Below are positions 22,801 to 34,800 of a stretch of DNA of 64,000 nt, one piece after another. The notes below the pieces were generated by a model. That model worked only from the letters and a program-made list of their open reading frames with translations, did not search any database and had not been told where the DNA came from. The stretch covers positions 155,832-219,831 of the forward strand of contig JANVCC010009967.1 in assembly GCA_025345505.1 (NCBI GenBank), written 5' to 3'. This DNA comes from Todiramphus chloris collaris. Taxonomy: Eukaryota > Chordata > Aves > Coraciiformes > Alcedinidae. The position numbers were made by a program, and so were the translations under genes. Within the stretch, counting starts at the first letter, position 1; every line of letters starts with the position of its first letter.

Positions 22801-25800
22801 TGGAGCTGTCACTTTCCCCATGCCAGCCAGCTCTGATCCCCGTGTTCCTGTAAGGACCTTACAGAGCCTGTAAGCACCCTGCCTGTGCTTTTAACAGCAG
22901 CCTGTCCAGACATGGCACGAAGGGCCTCTGCTCATACTGCACCTTCTCGACACCTCCGCAGGGCGATAGTGTTGCTGTTCTCCAGGGGTTTTGAACCATT
23001 GTACTTTCGCCTGCAAAACAGCAAGTCAGGTCCATAGACCAGCGGAACAGAGAGACAGAGAAGAGGCTGCTGCTCACGTAGCAGCCCTGCCTCCCATGTT
23101 GCTTTATTTCAGGGTCCACTTGGACACTCCCTGGCAGTGCAAGGTGCTGAATGCCTCACAGACAGTAGGAGAGGTGAAGCATATACTGACCTGAAGAGCA
23201 CAAAGAGAAGCAAAATTCCCAGCGCCAAAAGTACAATGACCAGAGCTACTGCCAACAGCACAGGCATCCAGTCCTGCAGAGGCACTGTCTTCTGTTCTGC
23301 AACCAGCAAAACCCAGACTCAGGCTCCTGAACAGCCTGAATCAGGCATCAGGGGATGTCAGAGGGGCAGGGAGTGAAAAACAGCTTCCTTCCAAACTACA
23401 GGCTTTGCATTGGAGAATATGTAAGCTGGTGCAGAAGTAAGTACTTGGTTGGTGTGACAGCCTCCAGCATGGGCTGTGTCTTCCTGACTGCTCCAGGCAC
23501 AGCCTTCTGAGATGTTTGTATTTCTGGGGTTACAGACACACAAGGCAGTGCTAGGACTAAGATACAAGATGTGACGATGGCAGGCATCATGAATATTGTC
23601 CAGCTGCCATTGGTATCACATTTGTACAAGAGTCCTGAGGTAGCTCAAAGCCCATCTACCACAGACAACCTCAAGACCCAGAGAATGTCCATGAAGATGG
23701 AAGTAGGACAATGAGACCTCACTGCTCCTGTGCTCAGACAGGTCCTGTCCACAAGAAGTGGCCAGGCTGAGGAAAGGGAAAGTGCAGCAGAGAGGCTTGG
23801 GAGCAGGGAGCTCGGAGCGCACTTACCAAGGGAGAAGCTGTAGCAGACACAGGTGAACTTCTCTGCCTGTTGGCGGAGACGGAGGGAGAGCTCAGGCTGC
23901 TCCTGCCCCACGGCTCCCTCGGACAAGGTCGGGCAAGCCACCCACGGCCACCCAACGCCCAGGTCGCGGCCAGAGACGCCGGGGCCACCACGCTGCCAAC
24001 GTGCCCGGGCTCGCAGGGCTGGGTCCCTGCAGGACTGGCAGCCCCCCCGACGGGTACCTGCTGCGAGCGGCGAACGAGGCGCAGAAGGGCCGTGTAGTCC
24101 CAGCCCGGGCGGAGCGCAGCGTTGTGGTAGCCGCGCCCGCGGGTCCCGTCGCCCAGCACGAAGTCCGCGGCGGCGCTGAGGTTGAGCACGGCGGCCACGT
24201 AGGCGCCGGGCTGGCGGCTGCCGTCGGGGGGCCGCGGCTGCCCCGAGCAGGCGTCTTCCAGCGCCGTGCCGTTGTGCGTGGCGGCCACGAGCAGCTGCAG
24301 CTCCCTGCGGGGCGGGGCGGGCCGGGCCGGGGCGGTGAGAGGGCCGGGGGCCGCGGGCCCGGGGACCGCGGGCTGGACGGGGCGGCCGCGGGCGAGCGCG
24401 GGGGAATCCCGCCCCGGGGCCGCGGAGAGCGGAGCTGCCGGCGCTGCACTGACCTGGCCGGCTCGTGGGGCCGGGCGATGGGGCGGAGGGGAAGCACGGC
24501 CGTCCCTTGGGATGGGGAGGTGTCGCGGACGCTGCGGCAGCTGAGGCCGGGAGGGTGCGGGGTGTCTGGAGGGGGAGGCCCCGGGCAGGAGCGTCAGCGC
24601 CAGCGGGCCCGCCGCCAGAGCTCGGCTCCTTCGTGCCCAGGCCGGGGGACGCCGGGCGGCAGGGCAGGCGGCTGGGGACGGAGCCGCCTCAGCCGGGGCG
24701 CACGCCGGGGGCCCGGGACACGGCGAGCCCTACCCGAGCTGTTGGCCGGGGACTCCCAGCGCGACGCGGCCCCGGCTCCGGCGGCCGTGAGTCCCTGGAG
24801 CGTCACGGCGAGGCTGCTGCCGGGGCCGAGCTCGGGCAGCCGGTGCTCCGTGGCAGAGCTGCTCAGCCGCAGCCGCTCCATCTCCAGGAAGCCGCCGTCC
24901 TGCGCGCTCCTGGCCGTGACGTTCAGCTGGGGACAGGGCACAGAGCTGGAGGGCAGCAGCTGCCCCCTGCCCCCTGGGGACCTGCCCGCCCCACCCGGCA
25001 CACAGCGGAGCCCCTCTGCACGTCTCCCCTTCTCGGCGCGCCCCAGCCGTGGAAGGGTCCCAGGGAGCAGCAGCCTGGGCCCATCCGTGCGTGGAGCTCG
25101 GGGCAGACAAGAGCAGGAGAGGAGGGATTTGGAGCCAACGCTCAAGACTCGGAGCGGCCGCCTCTGTGAGCAGAGGACCAAGCCTGTGTGAAGGGCTGCG
25201 GGCAAGAGGGGGGCTCTTCGTTTGGAGAGGTGTATATACTGCAGGAGCCCGAGGCCAGGTCGCCGGTTTGGTGTTGTGCCACCTCGGGCACTGTGTTGGC
25301 ATCACCTGTGAGATGGCCCCAAACTTCTCTCCCTCCTAGGCAAGGTTGGTCTCTGAAGGCTTTGTCTACATGGAAACAGGAGGACAGTTTCCACAAGGGA
25401 GACAGAGGGAGACTCCTCATTCCCAATACATCTTCTGAATTTCTCATGAGCCATTCTGACTGCTGTCAGAGTGTTTGTTAAATGGACTATTGGGAATATG
25501 ACAAAAAAGGAGCCGGCTGAAAGCAGGAAAAAAGGATTCTTTTCCTGAACAGAAGTGTCTGGAAGCAGGGAACCGACTGGAGCACACCCATAAACAATGT
25601 CCTCAGGGACCCTGTTTGCCGGTTTCTCCAGGAAAGAGCTAAGAGTGGCATGAAGACCACTGCAGAGAGGTCTGGCTTCGGGGAGGGTATAGGGTATAGC
25701 ACGCTGGTAAGGGTCTCACCCCTCCCTCAGTGCTAGAAAGCAGGACTGTATCGTGGAGAGAGCCCCAAGCCACAGACAGAGACTGCAGTTAAAGCCATGC

Positions 25801-28800
25801 GCTGAGGAAGACTCAAAGGAATGGTGCAACTCTCCCAGAAGGAGGGATTTTGAGAGAATGATTCCAACCACAGGCTTCTCTGTGTCAGGAACCAGAAAAA
25901 AAGAATAGATGAGCCACAGGAAACCCTGGGATGCACCCCTCCCCCATCAGCTACATCCCTGCGTGCTGCACATCAAACCGCTAAGTCTGTCAACCCCCAG
26001 GCAGAACAGAGGTGGGGAGGATGCCCAGAGGGCAGAGAGCACCCACCACCTCTTTGGGCAACTCCAGAGCACAAGGAATATCAAGGATGAGAGAGAAAAT
26101 GCTCCTGCTCATCAGAGCCAGATATTCACCTGCCCTGTCTGGGAACTGGAAACTGCTTTCCCTTCCGCACTTTACCCAGGCCGCCTGCACAGAGCTGCAG
26201 GCTCCTGGCAAGGGGAGGAGGCCACAGGCAGTGTGTGGTCCCCTGGTACCTGGTATCCGATGATCTCCCCTTTGCAGGAGGGCAGCGCCTGCCACCTGAG
26301 GAACCCCGTGGTGGGATCCAGCCACAGCTTCTCCGGTTTGTCCGGCACTGGAAGCACAGGAGGACGGGTGACGCAGGAAGGCGGTGAGGAGAGGCTGAGC
26401 CCAGGGCAGAGGAGAGGCAGCTCCTGGCCCCGGGGACAGGCCACAAAGGGATCCCCAGGTCAGGGTTTGTTCCCCACAGAAGCTGCGTGTGCGGCAGCAG
26501 CAGCAGTGGTGTGGTGAGGTGGGGAAGGGCGAGGAGGGGATGTGTTCTGCCCCAGGGCCCTGCACAGCCCAAGCCCTGAGTAGCACTGAGCCCAGGGCCA
26601 TCACAGCAGGGAGCAGACACAGGCTGAGCTGCTGGGTGAAGAGGACATTTACCCACCTGCTGTGACAAAGCCCAGGACTGTCCCTCCTCTCTCCCCTGCT
26701 TGTGTGCACGTACCTGTTTCCTTGGTCCTGACCAGCCATGTGAAAAGGATTGTGCTGGGTGGCAGGGAGATGGTGATATCGTAGTTAGTGAAGGGCTGCA
26801 GATGGAGACAGGTGAACGTTCCCTCCTGGCCATGTAACATCTCCTCTCCCTTTGCCTCCTCAGCCTCACAGGTAGGGGATGAAGGCTCTGCCAGACGGCA
26901 CATGGCCCGCATATGCTGACAGGCATCAGGGAGCCTGCAGGTCCAGTTCAGTTTGATGCTGGTGCTGGAAGTCTCCACGGCTGTGGGGTCAACCTGGAGG
27001 ACCTCTGTGAAGGAAACATTGCAAAAGAGAGAGTGACTCCCCTCCTGTCCACTCCCTTCCCTGTCTTGCAAGTGTGCTGCAGCCTGACAGCCCAGCTGGG
27101 TGGGAGGGGAAGTGTGGAGGCTGAAACTGGTTACTTCATCTTTCTGGTAGGGGGCCAGGAGGAGTTTGTTGTCATAGTGTGCTCAGAAGCTGGATGTCAC
27201 CATTTGGGAGAGGTTCACCAGTGAGAAAACTGCCCCCATTTATTTAAAGTTCAGGACATGGCAAGAGGAATAGATGGAACTGCAAGACAGTGTGTCTCCA
27301 GCTGGACTACCTCACAGCTTACAGGGAGCTAACTAGGTATTCTGCCCTCACACCCTCTGAGGGTTGTCATTGCAGTCATCCTTAGGTGTCAGGGGAGAGC
27401 ACAATAGGACATATTTCATCGTGGTCTTGAAAGAGCTGCTTCCACCGTCATCGACCTCACAGCACTGGCCCCAAGGGAAAATCACGTCTTTCCCATGTTG
27501 GCTCTCACACAGACATGCCCTGCCCCTGCAAAGGACTATCATGCTCCCGTTGCCTCCCTTACCAATGCACTCCACCCTGGACTGAATGGTGATCCAGTAG
27601 CCTCCGCTGTCCCTTCTAAGCCAAACTTCTCTGTATACAGGTTTCCCATGACTGATGGACTCAACTCTGCTTGAACATCTGACATGGGTGAAGGATGGCT
27701 GGAAACCCTCAGGACAGCTCAGCATCACATCTTCGTTCTTCTTGTAACTGTCCTGGTCTGGTGCCAGCTGGAGTCTAGTGTCCCACCGAGGCCTTTGGCA
27801 GATTTCTGGCAGGGGTGAAATGGGGTGTTAGTTGGTCTGGGAGGTGATGAGGTGGGGCATGGGTGGGTGGTGGGAGAGAAAAACCCCCAGCAGCCCCTGA
27901 AAAGAGAGTGAGGGGGACACATCCATCTGCGAGGACATTACCCATAGACAAGGCTTGTTTGGAGGGCACTTCTCCTTGTTCATCTATGAACCTTCTCAAT
28001 CCACCCACTTTTGTCCATGGACATTCTTAGCCAGTTCCCACAGCCTCAAGCAGGGAGGTTCCCACCTTGTCTCCCCCTCCCAGTTCCTCTGAGCACTGAG
28101 TTGCCTGTGTGTGGCCATCCCCACACTCAGCACAGCTCTGACCCTGCCTGGGGCAGGCCCACATACCCATTACCTAAGGAAGTACATTGCTTTTCCACCA
28201 GGTACATCCCCACAGCCTCCAGTCTCCATGCCAAGGACTTTCCCAGCACCAGCACTCAGGGCTCCCTTCAGTCCCTTCCCCTTCACCTTCTGGGGTTGCA
28301 AGAGATGTCCCCAGGTTCCCTAACCTGCATGGGCAGGCAGGCAAGCAATCAGACCTGTGCACTCTTGGGAGGAACCTGGAGGCACAGCATGAGCCAGGGC
28401 ACCTCTGTGGTCATCTCAATGCTGCCCCTGGATCCTGCCCTAGGGCCTGTCACCCATCTGCAGGGCCCAATGCTTGGGCTGCTCAGGAAATGCTACAGGA
28501 GATGCCTGTAGCTGCCTGGCTGGCCCTTGCCTCCTGGATGGACTGCCCTCTTCAACAGTTTGCACAGGCAACACAGCACCAAGGAGGGACTGTGGTGTGG
28601 CTGCAGCTTGGCCAGGCAACTTCACAACTGGCCATCAAGGGTGAAGGTAGAGATGAGACATGGAAATCTGCTGCTGCTTCACTTACCAAGACACCCTACA
28701 GCCCCCTCAATGCGTATCCAGGCATCTGTGCTGTCCCTGCCCCACCAGGCACCTCGGTAGACTGGTTTTCCATAACTCATTTTCTCAAATTCCATTGTAC

Positions 28801-31800
28801 ATATGATGCTACGGAAGGATGGCTTGCGATCTCCATGGCAGATCAGTCTCAATTCTTCATTCATTTGATAATTTTTTTTGTTTAGTGGAGATGGAAGTCG
28901 AAACCGCTGTAATTTTGGGCACTTTCCTATCAGGGAGAAAAAGTGAAATTCCTTCTTGGGGACGGGATGATCAGGCAAGAGAAGGACTAAGGCTTTGCCA
29001 TGATTGACTGTGGAGTCAACATTCAACACCATAAGAAAACCCAAGGGACCCCAGCTGCAGGAAAGGAGCATGTGCCTGGTGCAAGGTGGTGATACAGAAC
29101 AAAGGGAAAAAGATGAACTGAGGACCAGGATCTGGCCTCCTCCAACTTCTTTATGTTCTGCAACCCAGGAACAGGCTGGGAGGAGATGCAGAGACTTTGA
29201 GAAAACCTGTTCTGCATTGAAGGCTTCTGTCACTCCCCATCTTAGAGACTGCTCCTAGCTGGGGCCTGTCTCTAAACTGTGGCCAAGTCATCTCATGGAT
29301 ACAGCAGGAAGTCCAGAGTCCCTTCTTGGGGAGAAGCATGTGTAGCAGGGGTGACCTCCTGCTTCCCCACTTACCAATGTTGCAGGTCAGATTCTTTGCC
29401 ACCCCATGCCATGTTCCCAGAGGGTCCTTCACTTCCCAAGCATCCTTCCAACCTGAAGACATCTCTCTTGCACATCTGATCACAGCAAGGGGAGGAAAGT
29501 CCTTGCTTATGCAGCTCAGCGTTACCTCTTCATTGAGTCCATAAAACTCCTGCTCTGGAGTAAAGTGGAGCTGCCTGTCCCACTGGGGCTGCCGACATAT
29601 CTCTGCACAGAGGAGAAGAAGGAGCAGGTGTAAGCAGGATGGGAAAGGGCTGCTGTGTGGTCTATTGCCCTGATTTGGAAACTGTCCAGCTACTTTGGCT
29701 ACCACATTCAACTCCAAATCCCTCTCTTTCAGCCTAGATCTGAGTTCAGGATGGCAGCAAACCACCCCAAAAGCAGTCCCATCTGTCCCTACAGATGTGT
29801 CAGGTTCCCCATTCAGGCTCCATCATGGTAAGGCTGATCAGGGACTGAGTGAAGGCTCTAGCCTTCACACAGAGGTACTTCCATTCCCGCCACCTCAGCC
29901 ATATGCCCAGGTGCTGTTTGAAGGCATGGTTCTTACAGTAGTTCCCAGTGCCAGGACACTTTTTCCTGTCTTTGAATTTCTCCCAAGGAGCACAGAACCC
30001 AGTAGCTGCTCACAGCAAGGTGCTGAGACAAAAGGGTCTGTGGCACTGCCAGGACAGGAGGGAAAGTCAAGGCATCGAGGTCTCCAATTCCTGGACTGTC
30101 ACCCAGGTGGGGCTGAAGCACGAGCATGTCACAGAGGGTCTGTCACCAGCTCAGGACACTGAGGTTGAGGTGATGCAGGGCTGTGCTTACCATTACAGGT
30201 GGCAGTCCCGTTCCACGAGGCCTGGGTCCCGATGGAAATGCATCTGATCTGGGGCACCGATGGCACCAACTCCTCCCCAGAACAGCTCAGCTGCACCAAA
30301 TCGTTCAAGGCGTAGCTGCTCTGGTTGGGGGTAAACTGCAGCTTGGGGTCCCAGTCAGAGGGAGCTTTACATCCTCCTGTGTGCAAAGGCCATGAAGGAG
30401 AGCCCTGAGGATCACTGGGCTCTGGGGGTGTCCTCAGGGGTGAGGAGGCCCCATCCAGAGGGGTGCTGGTCCCCCTCACTTCATAGGAGTGGCAGAGGTG
30501 AGCACCTCCCAGGATGAGGCTCCAGACCCCAGGTGAACTAACCCTTCTTGAACCCTCAAGTGCAGTGCAGGAGGGTTACCCGCAGGCCCCCTGCCCACCC
30601 ATGTGCTGCGGAGGGATCCCAGGCAGAGGATCCAGCAGCCTGGTGGATGCTGCTCTCTCCTGTGCTCCATCCCCCAAAAGATGTGGGCTGGGGCAGTGCA
30701 CCAGCCGCAGTGAGTCTCTTCTGCCATTGCACACCACCCAACCTGGCCTCACAATGCAGCTGACAGCACCAACAGCCTGCCCTCAGATGTCCATGTCTAC
30801 ATTCTGCAAAGCTCACACCCCCTCTGTGCACCTAGCCTTTTCTCTGCACTTCACCCAGAATGATCCTGCCTTGTCCTACCCTGGCAGACATATCACCCAG
30901 ACTTGCTCACCCAGTGCAAACTGACCCCATAAGGAGTCATCAGGGTAGGAGGTGCCCTCTCCTAAATTAGGATTAAACACCTCTCTTCAGCTACGTGAAT
31001 CTCTAGAGCTGCCCACTTCCTACCAGCCAGCACTTGTGGGGCTGGACTTCCTTACAGTGGAACAGGGCCATCACCATGCTTCCCTTACCCGCAGGCCCCC
31101 TGCCCACCCATGTGCTGCGGAGGCATCCAGCAGCCTGGTGGATCACAGAATTGTAGAATCATAGAATGATTTGGGGGTTTGTTGCTCTTCCTTTTAACTG
31201 CTTCCATACCTCCTGGTAGCTATTACAGTCCACTCAGTGACACAAACCCCCCTGGCAGCACAGGACACAGCAATCTGCCGACCAGGAAATGAGGAGGAAA
31301 AGAGAAATTCTCTTCTGCATGCAACCTGCTGACAGACGTTCAGATTTCTAGAGATATCTGGGACAGATTGTCTTCCAAGAAACACTGATGCTCTGCTGGC
31401 AACGGTGGTTGCAGCTGTATACCAGAGTTCTGCCTTGCTCCCAGCCCTCCTTAAGCCTTGCACCGAAACTTCTAGTGCCCTTCATGTAGCAAAGCATTTG
31501 CTTCTGATACAACCCTGAATGAACATTTCTAGAGGTTTCTGGTGCTTCCTTACAGAGGTCGGGGTAATGCTTTGTTTATAAAGGCCACATCTCATGGCTG
31601 CTGCTTTAGAAGTGTAATAAAGTGCAGACTTACTGTAGCACAAAGGAGAATTAGTCTTTGTTTAAAGTTCTTGGTATTTTTTTTTTTCCTAAAAGGTGAA
31701 TGTTCTGCACACTGCAATTAGGCATATTCAGCATTATACTAATTATCATTGACAGGCACTTTGGGTTGATTCAGCCTTTCCCTTAATTATGGTCAGCTCA

Positions 31801-34800
31801 CTGAAGTACAAGTACATAGATTCAGTGTAAGGCTTCTGGGATGGAAGTGGGTATGCAGGGATCTCTCAGAATGAGCTGTCACAACAGCCACGCATTTCTA
31901 ACTACACTGGCCACCTCCATCAGGACTATCAGCCCTCATCCTTTGCCAGAAACATCAGCATCTTTTCCATTTTCTTTTTTTTTTTTTTAGGTGAAAAGGG
32001 TCTGGCAGAGGCATAGTTTTGCTCCAGGGCTTCTCAGTCCTGTTGTTGGTGTCTGGTGGAAGGAAGTGGCAGGATGCTGCTGTAACCCAGTGTGACTTCC
32101 AGTGGTATCAGCCAAGGTCAGATGGCTGAATTGTGCTTCTGTGAAGACAGAATGTGTATCAGCGGTGTCTTTTTGCCCATGTCTGTCCTGCTGGCACAAG
32201 GACTACACCAGCAGGCAGTCCTGCAGGCAAACCCTCTTGCTCTATCCTTGCACAGAGCCCCTTGCAAGCACCAGCACTGGAGAAATGAAGCCGTGACTGA
32301 TTTGTGCAGTCGAGATGCACAGGCTGGGGGGAACATCTCTGTCCTCTCCCTTTCTTACACGCCTTCCCCAATCAATCTAACATTTGCCATGGAAAGAGTG
32401 CTCCTTGGAGCAAAGTAGCTTTTGCTCTACTCTAGGCTGTCTGTTCGTGTGTTTTGGTGGTGGCCCTGGGAAGCTGTATGGCACATGTGAGTCAGAGGGT
32501 GTTGGATCTTCACCAGGCTGGAGCTCAATGCTTGTGCAAAGCAGACAGATGCACATGCCTATGAATGAGGGAACAGGGCACTTTTGGAGAGGGGAGGGTG
32601 CTCAGAAGAAAAGGTAAAGAAACACTCATCTTCCAGCCTTCTAGGGACTACCAGCATCTGGGAGAATAAAGGAACAGTCATCAGACACTGGTTTTTACCC
32701 TTTACTGTAGTATGCAGAGTCACCCACAGGCCCTCCGCCCCCAGCCATAGGAAAGAGTCTGAGATAAGTGAAATTTCAGCATGCAAAATACTGTGCACAT
32801 CTTGTAACGTGCGATGTGTGCTCGCTGCAAAACGGAAAATGCTGAATGCCTAGGTGAGAGTGGTAACAAAAGGTTATTCTATCTGCCTCATATAGTCACA
32901 GATTAACTGTTACACTATTTTTTTTCCAGTTGATGTTATTAAATGAATACCCTCCTTGTTAATATTGTTTAATACTCATAAATACGGAAAGCATTTTACA
33001 GAAATACCTGGACTGCCTGTCCCTGCTGCAAAGGAGTTATGAATCTGACAGGCAAAACAAAGCCTCAGCATGCCCCAGAAGCAGATGTCGGGTAGCATCA
33101 GAAGAGAAATAGCTATGCTGGTAATTCAGGTCAAGCTCCTGGGTTCAGCCCTTTGCTTACCAGCAAAAGATGTACTTTCTTACATTGTATTATCCTATAG
33201 ACAAAGAATAAAACACACGGTTTAAACCTAAGGAGCAGCAGGCAAAGCCCAACCCTTTTCCCATGGCAGCTCAGCAGCTAACAGAGGTGACAGCAAAGTG
33301 CACTGGAGTCTTGCTGAGTTTGATGCTCTGTGCTCGATGAGAGGAGCTAAGAAAAGCAAACACCATTTCCACCAGTGGAGAGTCATATTGCAAGCCACTG
33401 AGAAGACACACAGATAAACAATGGCACTTTAGCCTGTACTGCTCTGCCATGCAGGAGGGCATCTAACAGGATTTTAAGAACAGGAGGTGACATACTTTTT
33501 TTCCTGAACGTGCTCCAGGAATGGAAACCAGGAGCATGGTGATGTACACAGTTCACAGCGCCAGGGGTGTCAAGCCTGAAAACACTCCTCTGCAGTATCT
33601 CGGTGTTTGTGTTGCCCACAGGATTTACAATATGCACGGTTTGGAATCCAAGCCCCACTGACATAATCCTTTCAGATTGATTGCAGCCTTATTTTACCTA
33701 GCCCCTTTCTATGTACTGGGCATTGCAGCTACACTACTTAGGCCTCCTTGTCATCTGCAATTAAATCACTTCAGAATATCAAGCAAGGCTGATGAGAAAC
33801 GGGCCAGGGACAGCCTGCACCACAGACCGTGTCTCTGCAGGGAAAACATCCCCTAGAAGTTTCTCCACCTGCCTCCCAGGGCACTGGGCCTGTAAGGGAA
33901 TGAGGCTTTCTTACAGGTACAGAAGCTCAGTGGAGAGAAAAATCCCTGTAAGAACAGCACAGCAAGACAATAAGGTGACAATAGGACAGTGAGACAATGC
34001 ACCCTGATCAGCACACAGTGCTCCCGTGATGGGGTGAGCAGAGCAGCAGTGCTCTGCTGGCACACACTTGCACCATGTGCACCGACCACATCCTCTGCCT
34101 GCGGCTTCTCTGCTCTTCCCTGGGCTCCCAGCAGCACCACATGTGCCCTCAGCTCCTGCCCAGAGTTGGAACATGGCTCTGCCATCTCTCCTCACTTCCT
34201 CAGCAAGTCCTGGGCCCCATGGCCCATGGCCCTTCCCCAGAATTACTGCCATTCCTGCGTATTTTCAGGATCTGGTGCTGCCAGTGCTCAGTGTTGGAGT
34301 GGGACAGGGTCAGGGGGGGAAGCTGGTTCAATGATTTGGGGACACAGCAGCCCTACTGAGTGTGGACAGACCCACACTGCTTGGTGAGTGCCTAGAAGGG
34401 GACAGCAATGTGCAGTGGGAGCAGCTTGTCTGCTGTCCCCACTGGGCCATTTCCTCTCCTCATCTGTACATTACATTTGCCACAGTCATGGGAGATGCTG
34501 AGGGATCCCCAGTAAGGAAAACCCTTGAGTCATGTCCCCATCTCTGCCCAACAGCTTTACCCTGCCCAGTTGCCACTGTCTGCTCTACAGGGATGGGAGA
34601 GACCTTCCAGCCCCATCCTGGATGCCCCACACGTCCTGTCCCTCAATGAGAAAAGGCCCCATATCCACCAGGTGTGGACCTCGGCACAGGTCCCAGGATG
34701 GGACGAGCCCCCATGCTGAGGATACAGGCAGGGCTGCCCGCACTGCTGGGTGTGACTGCTGAATGTTTTTTGTCTTGCTTCCTCTTTTCACAAACACCAA

